DNA of 64,000 nt from Ruminococcus sp. (GTDB lineage Bacteria > Bacillota > Clostridia > Oscillospirales > Acutalibacteraceae), in the NCBI GenBank assembly GCA_017411385.1, contig JAFQQF010000003.1, forward strand, positions 1 through 64,000, read 5' to 3'. The notes beneath the pieces are model-generated. The model was not told the DNA's origin, made no database searches, and was given only the letters and a program-made list of their open reading frames with translations. A program made the translations under genes and the position numbers. The first letter of the stretch is position 1. Every line of letters starts with the position of its first letter. Positions 27,501 through 34,577 of the stretch are shown here, in pieces.

Positions 27501-27837
27501 TGCAAGTGGTAAGGATATAAGCGTTAGATTTGAAATGTCCGGTGAGGAGTTCCTTACCTACTTAACAGAGAATAATGGAAAGATTACATTTACAGTTCCT
27601 GAGGGACTTGAAAATCAAGTTCAAATCATTTGCAACGACTGTGCAGTTAATGTGGATGGTCAGACCAATGAATATAACGAGACCTATACAAAGGTAACTG
27701 TATCACAGAGCGGATTGATTATCTTCTATGCAAATAAACCGTTGTTCTATGGTTCAATTGCGGGAGTTTTCCTCCTTGTTGGCAGTGTTATCGTCCTGTT
27801 CCTCGTTAAGAAGCGCAAGAAAGAGGACAAGAAATAA
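18523..27837 (+). CDS. Giant repetitive Ig-like surface protein (3,104 aa)
   Basis: The start MVKMKRLLSSKLL follows GGAAAGAGAG and overlaps the preceding stop. A signal peptide ends near NALAA. Residues ~55-500 hold three copies of a GWW-type module, each closing with a D-W-(N/D)-G-(D/N)-G turn. About 500-960 hold six bacterial Ig-like modules with SGSDV, TGK(L/V)TF and a terminal A-T-Y-T-(V/L). About 960-2,700 are longer Ig-like modules that repeat TFG(F/Y)Y, a T-(A/S)-E-D-I-T-S-G-V-D-Y-F core, EHNFRADD-like segments and TVDxxAP linkers. A C-terminal helix (about 3,070-3,095) and KKRKKEDKK anchor it; there is no LPxTG sortase motif. It is probably an adhesin or stalk. Near-identical DNA repeats inside suggest copy-number variation. 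Confidence 0.88.
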   Translation: MVKMKRLLSSKLLSVLLAFLILIGVVPPAFVNALAAVDSFGTIEALVCGGTLDSSADVVTFSTGCELEWSPANAEVGRWTDGWWVGIKVTAPEEADIENASYQNKTSTGWGEKKAFKKYRDSNDESATQYITLWGIVNEGYINDAIVNGKEYLEYGYQFDWNGDGIYEQPVSMRVDPHNITLSKDGVQVYPATNDLATVEGITEGITVNADDKNVVVVENTSMVELVWVEADENIGRTSDGWWIGYNVIAPDGWNREKASYQYKTSTGWDTTNTQSFNANKDTDNSIQVWRLINETYLNSAVANNKNVNYITRYDWDGDGVYEQIVHLKIVPSKVVLKAENGEQVYPYLGTVTPLTGGTIVGNTSNLELRIEETTLNWSPANSDIGRDTDGWWVGMYVTAPEGYTADQLNAASYNRRVTSSVTESGWGEYQKVLFKDSKDTDRGIQMWMVITPALVEKYEGLNKNIATEYVFDWDGNGTNDQTITMSVVPSDKIVLNKVEQTGFAFVEPNPVDKWVGATYTNTASGGQGTGSVVYEITSGSDVADVDAETGKLTFKKVGTVQVTATKLADDTYAETTATYTVKAIKYPQDTFKFENSNSNITVEFSDGSYTNTAFGGSGEGEITYSIVSGSDVSTIDKNTGKVTFIKAGEATIVAKKAEDKHYTETTATYTLKIEKSDQEPLSFEYVGSSTITYSPNPQKVVTVSGGNGNGEVAYSIISGSEYAEINKNTGEVTTIKAGGVFTIQIDRDGDDGYNAATPVTFVISVDYAEQNGFAFAVAEPESFTFNDYKMFENRASGGESTGEITYAFADAESADIAEINAATGEVSIKAAGTINVIATKAGDECYKAATAEYSLTIEKDTPEFTVSDVNLIYGVKEYQIDIKTTLGGSGAYTYAIEGTNEIGASVDVNGKVTFADSEEKVGSITISVKKEADNQYCECEKSFTLRVSYHEATAQPVLDGSTKNQSGWYTDVVTIKAPDGYKISCSNELSNTVWTDTVIVNTEGDSSKTVYLKKGNEITDAIPFESIKIDTETPTDVNIRYDTPFLDKLLNTVTFGIYKLETVSVTLTAKDTTSGVDYFTYDIGNGDIVVNKADFTKKENGVAEYTFAISAQYRNKVTMTATDVAGWTSELTETKHILVVDTVSPELEVKYDFDKEKTLGDIIYSNGDVTVKFEISEDNFDLRASNPVFKVGAMTVSLTWIYDEDTKVWKAEQLLSGDNTYDLSLHFTDISGNEMVQNNGTMQYEQKIIIDGVNPVITSKYQPADPLKDNIFNADREVTFTITESNFNANDVVLTVTAKDITDADVDVISKAYSEYAQNPDNWTKIENNIHTINLPVFDIDAIYAVDIAYTDLACNEAKDYKTDSFVIDKTGATDLKIEYSTSVIDKIIEAVTFGFYKAEVNVTVTAEDITSGVDYFVINYNQNDGANNSNKADYVTEKLTATQDANSKNVFTATHTITSEARGSVSVQVVDEATNRSEKEDKYVFVADTIAPGLTYKYTFTDNQVREYNDIYYTQGDTKVEFTIEEANFDLSLKTAEDETVAPAPILTVNGVAQDVTWTQTEGTDKWTTDVTLSGNGDYVIALAYTDRSSNAMETYTKEVHIDNVAPVFDVTYDNNDARNENNYKADREATVKVTEHNFKAEEVVLTVTAEDITGTGVDVSSKGYADYAKNAANWTQNGDVWTLILPEFDIDAGYSVELGYTDLAENTADSYTAYFVIDKTVPSDIQIEYSSQINFWEKALNAITFGYYSYKDNVTVTLTADDVISGVDFFTWSYTQETNTSSKNKTDDTKVISKEDITYSENGKTATASFVIDAQARGYISVDVTDKAGNTSGKTDADRINVVDNVAPTRKVSYDPERILDAATLTDVADFAEGDNVILYYKNSAVVTFTIDEANFYSEDVEIKVNGEKKVPADWKQNGDVWIGTVTISGDGDYEVTMTYTDRSTNEMIAYKSQKIVIDATVPTIEVQYDNNSALNTNNYKEDRTATITIVDHNFRADDVKATVTAVDIQGNLVTVMDYAEYLSDRANWISTGDTHIAEITYSTDAVYTFDIEYSDLIGNAAADYAKEEFVIDHDAPTDLKIEYSTSVIDKIIEAVTFGFYKAEVNVTVTAEDITSGVDYFDWAYTKEADTSDKNTDDHGERISTEDIAYDNNGMTATAMFKIPANARGYISATVTDKAGNLDSKVDNKEIIVIDNIAPTVTVKYEADDANTKVQFTDENQVTVDTFDKATTAYYNGNVTAEIVINEANFFEGVEAEDGVIHNVGIRLTKTDDNGKKTFIEYLPAGAVQMYDDATAQYIKWTTSGDEHTFSINYADSADYVLEIEYTDLSANNADISANDGNAAVKSYKSKTITVDKVAPVISVVYGNNAVVHTIEHRDYFDAEQTATITVEEHNFRADDFVATVIAKDILDNDVSVEDFMLTLSDDSKWIKRGNTNTITIKYSVDANYSFDCEYEDLAQNTAADYDTDLFTVDTTAPENLTVTYSTSILDKILESITFGYYNAEMTVTITAEDDIAGVYYFAYSYIKSEGVSDVNTELINDKIEDANNRIVHDGKKSTTSFVIPKLLNTNDNQFNGTVKFTAFDRSENNTEKVDNRRVVVDNIAPTATITYNQPVQNANSISYYDGNIAAKIVINEANFYKEDVVVRVTRDGANYPITVNWIDASVDIHTGTFTLTEDGDYVVTVGYKDRSDNEMTAYTSNRLTLDTKAPTVCVSNIKFNTASKDEKYGFTITASDTNFDATSFNPVLTATIRNEDGGYRTKTVYLGEMNTVEAGKTYAFTVDNLEEDAFYSLSCTLKDMSGNQCSKLVLSDGNEYDNVSFSINRNGSTFAVDKNTDMLVNQYYVYSVDADVVIEEVNVDPIETYVVKLNGEVLTEGTDYTSVLSDRTGEWSKRTYVISKELFNSEGEYSIVVESTDKAETTAYSDVKNLNVSFVVDQTAPVLTISGLENGGRYQVEQQTVTVIPTDDGGRLYSIKVVAMNSNGEPLKDASGKDISVRFEMSGEEFLTYLTENNGKITFTVPEGLENQVQIICNDCAVNVDGQTNEYNETYTKVTVSQSGLIIFYANKPLFYGSIAGVFLLVGSVIVLFLVKKRKKEDKK
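22643..22777 (+). repeat. 135-bp internal repeat, copy 1
   Basis: Differs from 24761-24895 at only one position (C/T) and encodes the same protein stretch. Other modules of the gene are much more diverged, so this copy reflects recent duplication or gene conversion. Confidence 0.9.
24761..24895 (+). repeat. 135-bp internal repeat, copy 2
   Basis: Partner of 22643-22777, 2,118 bp further on. Recombination between the copies would delete or add 706 codons in frame, since 2,118 is a multiple of three. Confidence 0.9.
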
Positions 27838-27848
27838 AATTGATACAT

Positions 27849-27878
27849 CCCCAACCGTCACATAGTTGACGGTTGGGG
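27849..27878 (+). terminator. Strong hairpin after the giant gene
   Basis: CCCCAACCGTCA pairs perfectly with TGACGGTTGGGG. No T-run follows, so it may slow decay or attenuate rather than fully terminate. Confidence 0.55.
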
Positions 27879-27962
27879 ATATCAAAATAACATATAGTTT
27901 AATAACTTATTAAATAAGCACAAATTGTTTGGCTAAACACCTTCAAAGAAAAGGTTAGAATT

Positions 27963-28670
27963 ATGGTTGAAATTATTGTATGTGATGATGACATAAACAT
28001 AACTGAATTTCTGAAATTCTTCATAATGAAGCACTTTGGAGATGAGTATATAGTTATTGCGATGAATCGTTGCCAGGAACTTATTGGTATGGTTGAATTG
28101 AACGGTCGTGTTCCTGACATTCTTATTATGGATATCAACCTCAAAGATGGAAATGGAATTGAAACCGTTAAGTATTTGCAGGCTCTCCACCCTAAACTTA
28201 AAGTTATATATTTAACAGGCATAATTAATTATGCAACAGCTATTTTTGAAACGAACCCGGCTTACTTTTTAGTAAAACCGATTAATGAAAATAAACTCAT
28301 TGATGCAATTACAAAAGTAAGCAAAGAAATTGAATTAGACAAATATGATTCTTTTGTTATCAAGACAAACAGATCTGAAATTATATTATATCGCAGAGAT
28401 ATTATGTATGTTGAAAGCCAAGGACGAAAGTTAGTTATTCATACGTCCGATGGTAAGAAAAATGAAATCTATGAAAAAATGGATGTTATTCAAGAGCAAT
28501 TAGGTCCGACGTTTATACGAAGCCACAAGAGTTTTTTGATTAACATGAAATATATTACGGAAAGAACAAATAAAGAGTTTTATTTATCAGACGGCAAAGT
28601 ATTACCTATAAGTAAACCAAATCTGAAAGAAGCAAAGATAAAATTCATATCATATCTTGGTGAGGAATAA
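27963..28670 (+). CDS. LytTR-family response regulator
   Basis: 235 residues. Receiver domain about 1-118: acidic pocket CDDD (residues 7-9), phospho-acceptor Asp in ILIMDINLKDG (about 58) and LVKP (about 105). LytTR DNA-binding domain about 130-233: DIMYVESQGRKLVIHT and FIRSHKSFLINMKYI are family hallmarks. Such regulators bind paired short sites upstream of surface and secretion genes. The ribosome site is weak (AAAGG). The stop overlaps the sensor kinase start. No AgrB/AgrD peptide genes are nearby, so the signal is unknown. Confidence 0.92.
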   Translation: MVEIIVCDDDINITEFLKFFIMKHFGDEYIVIAMNRCQELIGMVELNGRVPDILIMDINLKDGNGIETVKYLQALHPKLKVIYLTGIINYATAIFETNPAYFLVKPINENKLIDAITKVSKEIELDKYDSFVIKTNRSEIILYRRDIMYVESQGRKLVIHTSDGKKNEIYEKMDVIQEQLGPTFIRSHKSFLINMKYITERTNKEFYLSDGKVLPISKPNLKEAKIKFISYLGEE

Positions 28671-29977
28671 TGAACCCGTTTTTGTATGAAATTATTGTCT
28701 ATTTGGTAGAGGCTTTAATCTCAGTGTTTTTTCTTATAAATATGCTTGAGGAAAAGCATCACAAGGTGTTGCATATGATGCTTTGGTGTGAACTCGTTGT
28801 TGTCACTATGTTATGCACACCGTCATTTTCCATAATAAGAATATGCGTAGTGACGATTATCGAGTTTATATATACTTATATTATGTTTGATGACAAGCCA
28901 AAGAGAATAATTGGAGTGTTCCTTTTTAAGGAGGCTCTTTTGATGACGGCTTCTATGGTGTCATATGCGCTATATTCTTTGCTTAATGATGCTCGCATTG
29001 CTTTTTTTGCAAGTTGCAGAAGTGATAATTGTACATATTGTTTGCTTTATTTGCTGTTGTTCTCAGTGCTTACATCTATTGTGTTACAGTTTACAAAGGA
29101 GCACAAAGGCGTTGAGTTTCCTTGGGTTATCGGTACTCAGATTGTTATCGGTTTTGGTGAGGTAACCGCTGTGTTGGCTGTGGCAGTTGCTTCAGGTAAC
29201 GAGATAAACTCAAAAGAATCCTGGTTTATTATCATTGCAATGGTTTGTATGGTTGCTGCTAACATCTCAATCGGAATGCTAGCTCCTTATCTTTTGAAGC
29301 AGGTTACTATGTCTACTAATATGGATTATGGTAAAGAACTCAGCAATATGGAGTACAAGTATTATGAGATGTCAGTAGAGAATGACAGAAAAATTCACGC
29401 TATCAGGCATGATATCTCAAATCACATTCAGACGATTTATTCTTTATTTAGTAATGGAGAAAATCGACTCGGACTGGAGCTTATCAACGAACTTAAGACT
29501 CGCTATGCTCTTGTTGAACAGATGGTATATTGCAATAATCCTGTTGTTAATATCATTCTTTCTAATAAAAAAAGTGAGGCGGAGGAAAAAAATATTGAAT
29601 TCCAAATCAGGGTAAGGGAAGACCTTGATAATATGTGCATAACTGACTTTGATTTATCTACAGTTATATGTAATTTGCTCGATAATGCAATATGCGGCTG
29701 TGTGAGCAGCGAACATTCACATCCGCGTCTTGTTATTGAAATTCTTCAGAAGAATCAGTATTTAGTTGTGCGTGTTCTCAATTCGTGCAAGGTTGGAATG
29801 AATATAGAGAGTACCGATAGAATTGAAACCACAAAATCTAATAGTCAAACACATGGTTTAGGGATGCCTATAATCGCAGGGATTGCAAAGAAGTACAGAG
29901 GAGACTTTATTGTGTCCGCTCAGAATGGTATCTTTACTGCAACTGTTGTTATGTCGGTAAAGCCAACCCCCAAATGA
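28670..29977 (+). CDS. GHKL-type sensor histidine kinase (AgrC/VirS-like)
   Basis: 435 residues; TAATGA couples it to the response regulator. About six membrane segments (1-215) form the sensor. The phosphorylated His is in HAIRHDISNHIQ (about residue 247). The ATPase domain has the N-box NLLDNAICG and the G-box GLGMPII near the end, the layout of GHKL (HATPase_c_5) kinases that partner with LytTR regulators. The position inside the pilus/secretion locus implies that it senses an envelope or population signal controlling that locus. Confidence 0.9.
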   Translation: MNPFLYEIIVYLVEALISVFFLINMLEEKHHKVLHMMLWCELVVVTMLCTPSFSIIRICVVTIIEFIYTYIMFDDKPKRIIGVFLFKEALLMTASMVSYALYSLLNDARIAFFASCRSDNCTYCLLYLLLFSVLTSIVLQFTKEHKGVEFPWVIGTQIVIGFGEVTAVLAVAVASGNEINSKESWFIIIAMVCMVAANISIGMLAPYLLKQVTMSTNMDYGKELSNMEYKYYEMSVENDRKIHAIRHDISNHIQTIYSLFSNGENRLGLELINELKTRYALVEQMVYCNNPVVNIILSNKKSEAEEKNIEFQIRVREDLDNMCITDFDLSTVICNLLDNAICGCVSSEHSHPRLVIEILQKNQYLVVRVLNSCKVGMNIESTDRIETTKSNSQTHGLGMPIIAGIAKKYRGDFIVSAQNGIFTATVVMSVKPTPK

Positions 29978-30143
29978 CACTAGAGGGTTAGACTTTTTAC
30001 ATTTGGAAAATTCACCGAGTTAAATACTATAAAAGTTAATTTGTGTAAGGTTTTTGCATTTAGTTGTAGGGGATACCAAAAGTATATCTGTTGAACAGGT
30101 GTATATAGCGATAATAATTAAGTCAGTTGGATGAGGTGCTTTA

Positions 30144-30596
30144 ATGACAAATAGTGGAATCAATTTATTTAAGGTGATTTTAATAGTATTTATAGGTATA
30201 TTTGTAATTCTATCTTTCTTGAATTGTGTAGTGTGCATTGAACAAAGTTCCATTGAATTGGATTTGGGAGATGGTCCCTTTACAACGACACATATAACGG
30301 ATCGTTTTTATGATAATGCTTGTTGGTTAATATTAGTATTATCAATTTCATTGGTTTTTCTTTTGAAATTTAATAAGAAGTTGATACGAGATATTCGAGA
30401 AGTTGTTTCGTTATTGATGGCTTTAGTTACAACGGCATATCCCATATATTTATTTATTTTATATCCAGGTTTTTTTGGTAATTCATATGGATATGTATGG
30501 ACACCGATTGGATATGTTGAGTTAGCATTATCTTGGTTTATTTTCCTATACAATATTGTTTTATTAAGAATAATCGACAAGAAAATGTTGCATTAA
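30144..30596 (+). CDS. Hypothetical four-helix membrane protein
   Basis: 150 residues after GAGGTG. Hydrophobic segments at about 7-30, 58-78, 88-110 and 123-142, with an extracytoplasmic loop between the first two. No family recognised. It ends 23 bases before the kinase at 30620 and is probably in the same transcript. The 166 bases upstream carry no clear terminator, only an AT-rich possible promoter. Confidence 0.6.
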   Translation: MTNSGINLFKVILIVFIGIFVILSFLNCVVCIEQSSIELDLGDGPFTTTHITDRFYDNACWLILVLSISLVFLLKFNKKLIRDIREVVSLLMALVTTAYPIYLFILYPGFFGNSYGYVWTPIGYVELALSWFIFLYNIVLLRIIDKKMLH

Positions 30597-30619
30597 GTTA
30601 AAGGTTTGAGGTGAAACAA

Positions 30620-32413
30620 ATGAATATTAATCAAGTGTGGCCTGAATGGAATGAGGACTGTGTCTTAGGTGAAGGCTCTTTTGGTAAGGTTTATCGTGCA
30701 AAGAGAGTTGAATACGGAAGAACATTCTATTCCGCAATAAAAGTTCTTACTGTTCCTAAAAACCAACAAGAAATTAAATTTGCAAGGTCTCAGGGAATGA
30801 ATGACGAGGAGATTTATAACTATTTCCACGGGCTTGTAGATAATTTGCTCAATGAGATTACCCTTATGGACAATCTAAAGGGAGCAAAAAATATAGTTGG
30901 AATAGAGGATTACAAAATTATAGAGCGTGAAGGAGAAATCGGATGGGATATTTTTATTCGAATGGAACTTCTGACTCCTTTTGATAGTTTTGTTTCGAAT
31001 CCTGATTTTTCCCAAAAAGATGTTATCAGACTGGGAGTTGATATTTGTACAGCTCTTGAGGTTTGTGAGCAAAATTATATCGTACATAGAGATATTAAGC
31101 CCGATAATATATTCATTTCACGTTTTGGTGAGTATAAGCTAGGCGATTTCGGAATTGCGAGAAAATTGGAAGTAACTCAGGCAAACCTTTCACGTAAGGG
31201 CACGCTCAATTATATGGCTCCGGAAGTGTATAAGAGTGAGGAGTACGGTTCGAATGTTGATGTTTATTCCTTAGGCCTTGTTTTATATACACTCCTGAAT
31301 AACAACAGAATTGCTTTTATGCCTCCTTATCCACAGCCGATTTCCTATAAAGATAATGAGGAAGCTCTTTCAAAGAGACTTTCCGGCACTCCGTTGATAC
31401 CGCCATGTAATGCAAGTGCATCATTGGGAGCGACAATTGTTAAAGCATGTGCATATAGACCTCAGGATCGTTATCAGACGGCAACTGAGTTTAAGAATGC
31501 TTTGATAGCTGAGTGGAACATTCTTGTTCAGTCTGGTGACAACAGAGAAATCAATTCCGATGCAATGCGTTTTGGTAGCAACATCGACCAACAGATGCAG
31601 AATACAACAAACGATATGACTGCAAACGGTCGACTTGTTGTTGATGAATATGCACAGGGGACAACGGTGCTTGATCAATCGGGACCAAACACAGCATTTT
31701 CATATGATGGTTCCACTCCTTCTTTTGATTTACAGGGAAATGGTAGTGTTCACTCGGGTGAGGTTAATGTTACTGTGCCTGCATCATATTCAACAGTAAA
31801 GTCCAGTAAGCTATGTAGAATTTTTGCCTGGCCTTTGTTAGTGGCTGTATGTGTATTTGCGTTCATTCTTCTGTTTAAGAATGAAATCTCTGCAGTTGAA
31901 AAAATGGTTGGTTTCTCTTTGCTTGGTGTCGGATTGACGGCATTGATTAGCGATAGGAACAAGAGAGCGGTTGGAATCTCAGTTATGTCGTTATCCCTTT
32001 CCTATGTTGTTGAGGGGTTGGGAGAATTAATTGGAGGCGGGTTGCAGGATGGTATACCTGTACCTGCTGTGATCTCACTCTTGTCGGGCTTGCTGTTGCT
32101 TTTTGGTGGTGTGGTGATTCTCACTCAAAAGGAAGTGAGATTAGGTGGCTCTCTTTGTGTGTACGCGGTTGCTATCGAGTGGTTGTTTAATATCTATCAG
32201 ATAATAAATAATAGTTTTTCGATTGAACTTTGGCATATTTTTTATGGAATTGCTGCTGTTTCTGTATTTGTTTGGGCATATGGCTATAAGAGTGATGAAA
32301 AAGCTACAGGTGTTAAGAAAATCTTGCATATTGTGACATATGTCTTGGCTGCAGCTGTAGCGGTTCAAGCTATTGTGTTTGCTGTGATTTCTTTTTCTGC
32401 ATTATTAAATTAA
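30620..32413 (+). CDS. Membrane Ser/Thr protein kinase 2 with polytopic C-terminus
   Basis: 597 residues; the ATG follows GAGGTG (an in-frame GTG at 30611 is part of that site). Kinase domain about 10-300: GEGSFGKVY, SAIKVL, canonical catalytic loop IVHRDIKPDNIFI, LGDFGIARKL, and LNYMAPEVY. A low-complexity linker holds GTTVLDQ (about residue 347), matching motifs in the FHA protein at 45828 and the membrane protein at 17482. From about 395 there are about seven membrane segments instead of an extracellular sensor, an unusual kinase architecture. The PP2C gene follows after 12 bases, so kinase and phosphatase again form a pair. Confidence 0.92.
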   Translation: MNINQVWPEWNEDCVLGEGSFGKVYRAKRVEYGRTFYSAIKVLTVPKNQQEIKFARSQGMNDEEIYNYFHGLVDNLLNEITLMDNLKGAKNIVGIEDYKIIEREGEIGWDIFIRMELLTPFDSFVSNPDFSQKDVIRLGVDICTALEVCEQNYIVHRDIKPDNIFISRFGEYKLGDFGIARKLEVTQANLSRKGTLNYMAPEVYKSEEYGSNVDVYSLGLVLYTLLNNNRIAFMPPYPQPISYKDNEEALSKRLSGTPLIPPCNASASLGATIVKACAYRPQDRYQTATEFKNALIAEWNILVQSGDNREINSDAMRFGSNIDQQMQNTTNDMTANGRLVVDEYAQGTTVLDQSGPNTAFSYDGSTPSFDLQGNGSVHSGEVNVTVPASYSTVKSSKLCRIFAWPLLVAVCVFAFILLFKNEISAVEKMVGFSLLGVGLTALISDRNKRAVGISVMSLSLSYVVEGLGELIGGGLQDGIPVPAVISLLSGLLLLFGGVVILTQKEVRLGGSLCVYAVAIEWLFNIYQIINNSFSIELWHIFYGIAAVSVFVWAYGYKSDEKATGVKKILHIVTYVLAAAVAVQAIVFAVISFSALLN

Positions 32414-32425
32414 GGTGAATTGAAT

Positions 32426-33193
32426 ATGGTGTTTACTTTATATGCTTCCTGCGGTTCATTTATTGGAAACGCACATAATAATAACGAAGATAATTTTTAT
32501 TTCAATAAGAAGCATCTTCCCATTCCTAATAGAGGTTTAAAAAATCCCCTTAAATTCAAAGGCGTGACGGAAGATCCTATTGTTTTTGCTCTTTTCGATG
32601 GTATGGGCGGGGAGTGCAAAGGCGAAGAAGCTTCTTGCCTTGCCAGTGAAGTGTTTTCTAAAGAATTTAAGAAACTTGATGAACTTGCTTTATCCGGTAA
32701 GGAATTTATGTATGAAACTTGCGAAAAGGCTAATGCTGCAGTAAATGAATTGAGGATAAAAAAACAATTGAATTCTGTTGGAACAACAGTTGCAGCGGTC
32801 TATTTTTTACATGACGAAGTTGTTGCATGTAATATGGGTGATAGTAAGATATTCAGAGTCAGAGATAAGAAAATGCTTCAAATATCTGAAGATCATACAG
32901 ATGAGAAGATAATGTCCGCTATGGGAATTAAGAAAAAGCCTGTGTTGTTGCAATATATAGGGGTTCCTGACACGGAAATGTATATTGAACCTTATATTTC
33001 AAAGGGAGATATTCAATCAAAGGATATATATGTGCTTTGTTCAGATGGTATAACCGATGTACTGGATATCAATGAAATGTATGAAATCATTTGTAATAAC
33101 AGTGTTGAAGAGGCAGTCCGTCAACTTCTTGCAGAAGTTAATAAAAAGGATGGCGCGGATAACGCAACTGTTATTGTGATAAAAATAGCTTAA
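32426..33193 (+). CDS. PP2C-family Ser/Thr protein phosphatase 2
   Basis: 255 residues from the ATG behind AAGGTGA (a TTG at 32420 is possible). Motifs: NNEDNFYFN, LFDGMGGECKGEEAS, CNMGDSKIFRV, VLCSDGITDVL and GADNATVIVIKI. It differs clearly from the first PP2C, carrying an insertion around RGLKNPLKFKGVTEDP before the DGMGG motif. It is located between kinase 2 and the pilus ATPase, linking reversible phosphorylation with pilus assembly by position. Confidence 0.92.
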   Translation: MVFTLYASCGSFIGNAHNNNEDNFYFNKKHLPIPNRGLKNPLKFKGVTEDPIVFALFDGMGGECKGEEASCLASEVFSKEFKKLDELALSGKEFMYETCEKANAAVNELRIKKQLNSVGTTVAAVYFLHDEVVACNMGDSKIFRVRDKKMLQISEDHTDEKIMSAMGIKKKPVLLQYIGVPDTEMYIEPYISKGDIQSKDIYVLCSDGITDVLDINEMYEIICNNSVEEAVRQLLAEVNKKDGADNATVIVIKIA

Positions 33194-33211
33194 CAAGAGG
33201 TGAGAAAACTT

Positions 33212-34450
33212 ATGGCTATGGAAGTAGATCAAGATTTAGTTCTAAGACTAAAAAAGATTGTTACTGACGAGTTGCCCTTGAGTCAGTTAAGTGATGAGCA
33301 ATTAACTGCGGAAATTGAAAATATTGTAGAAGAACAGACCAGAGGACAGTATTTTTCAATTCAAGCACGAGTTGATCTTGTTCAACAGGTTTACAGTTCA
33401 ATACGTGGTTTTGGGTTGCTTGACTCAATTATTAGTGATGACACCATAACTGAAGTGATGATCAACGGACCTAAAAATATTTTTATAGAGAAATCCGGCA
33501 AGCTGAAGAAATTGGATGCTTCGTTTGAAAGCCAGAGAAGGCTTGAGGATATTATTCAACGTATTGTTGGCATGGCAGGTCGTGAAGTAAACCAGGCAAA
33601 CCCTATTTGTGATACACGACTTCCTGATGGTTCACGTGTTAACGTTGTTTTGCCGCCGATTTCATTATGTGGTCCTATTCTTACAATCCGTAAATTCTCT
33701 AAGAATCCCATGACAATCGATAAGTTAATTGAATATGGTTCTATTACAAGAGAGATTGCTGATAAACTGGAATTGCTTGTTAAAGCTAAATACAACATAT
33801 TTATTAGTGGAGGAACTGGTTCGGGTAAGACAACATTTCTTAATGCGTTGTCAAACTATATACCTAAGGATGAGCGTGTTATTACGATAGAGGATTCAGC
33901 TGAACTACAGATTGTAGGTGTTGATAACCTCGTAAGTCTTGAAACACGAAATGCCAATGCATCCGGTGCAGGTCAGATATCGATCAGAGACTTGATAAAG
34001 TCTTCGCTTCGAATGAGACCTGAAAGAATAGTTGTTGGTGAGGTTCGCGGAGGCGAAGCTCTTGATATGCTTCAGGCGATGAACACTGGTCACGATGGTT
34101 CCCTTTCCACAGGTCACGCTAATTCAACTGAAGATATGCTCAGTCGTTTGGAAACCATGGTTCTTCAGGGAGCTTCCGGATTACCTTTGGAGGCAATCCG
34201 ACATCAGATTGGTTCTGCTATTGATATTATTATTCATTTGTCAAGACTTAGAGATAAATCCAGAAAGACAATGGAAATAACCGAGGTTGTTGGTTATAAG
34301 AATGGTGAAATTATTCTTAATCCGCTTTATGTGTTTGAAGAGGATGACAAATCAACTCTTGAAAGAGTTTCTGGTAGTCTTGTGAGAACAGATAACCCAT
34401 TGCAGAATGATTTTAAACTAAAACTTTCTGGTATTAAGACAAAAATTTAG
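33212..34450 (+). CDS. Tad/Flp pilus assembly ATPase (CpaF/TadA)
   Basis: 412 residues; start MAMEVDQDL after GAGGTG. This is the cytoplasmic motor that powers Flp pilin polymerisation. Seen: an N-terminal helical domain, GFGLLDSIISDDTITEVMING (about 65-85), Walker A GGTGSGKTTFLNAL (about 198-211), the Asp-box ITIEDSAELQ, Walker B region RMRPERIVVGEVRGGEALDMLQAMNTGHDG and the His-box STGHANS. Length and motifs are those of CpaF rather than PilT or ComGA. Confidence 0.94.
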   Translation: MAMEVDQDLVLRLKKIVTDELPLSQLSDEQLTAEIENIVEEQTRGQYFSIQARVDLVQQVYSSIRGFGLLDSIISDDTITEVMINGPKNIFIEKSGKLKKLDASFESQRRLEDIIQRIVGMAGREVNQANPICDTRLPDGSRVNVVLPPISLCGPILTIRKFSKNPMTIDKLIEYGSITREIADKLELLVKAKYNIFISGGTGSGKTTFLNALSNYIPKDERVITIEDSAELQIVGVDNLVSLETRNANASGAGQISIRDLIKSSLRMRPERIVVGEVRGGEALDMLQAMNTGHDGSLSTGHANSTEDMLSRLETMVLQGASGLPLEAIRHQIGSAIDIIIHLSRLRDKSRKTMEITEVVGYKNGEIILNPLYVFEEDDKSTLERVSGSLVRTDNPLQNDFKLKLSGIKTKI

Positions 34451-34501
34451 GTTGTTTTTTACAAAAAAAGGTCGATTTTTAACGAACTGTTATATTAAAT
34501 A

Positions 34502-34561
34502 TAGGTATATATTATATTTTGTTATATACCTACATCTATAAGCAGACCTAAATATGTAGGT
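34502..34561 (+). promoter_or_regulatory. Leader with mutually exclusive hairpins upstream of tadZ
   Basis: Segment A TAGGTATATA (34502-34511) pairs perfectly with B TATATACCTA (34523-34532). Overlapping ACCTACAT (34528-34535) pairs instead with C ATGTAGGT (34554-34561), just before the Shine-Dalgarno GAGGGAGGA. A-B and B-C cannot coexist. This is the only long gap (127 bases) in the first half of the pilus cluster, so it may hold a promoter and a translational switch. Confidence 0.35.
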
Positions 34562-34577
34562 AAGAGGGAGGATAAAC

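Noticed and set aside
18523..27837. Sortase-anchored (LPxTG) surface protein
   Set aside because: The C-terminus has a membrane helix and a basic tail, but no LPxTG or similar sorting motif precedes it.
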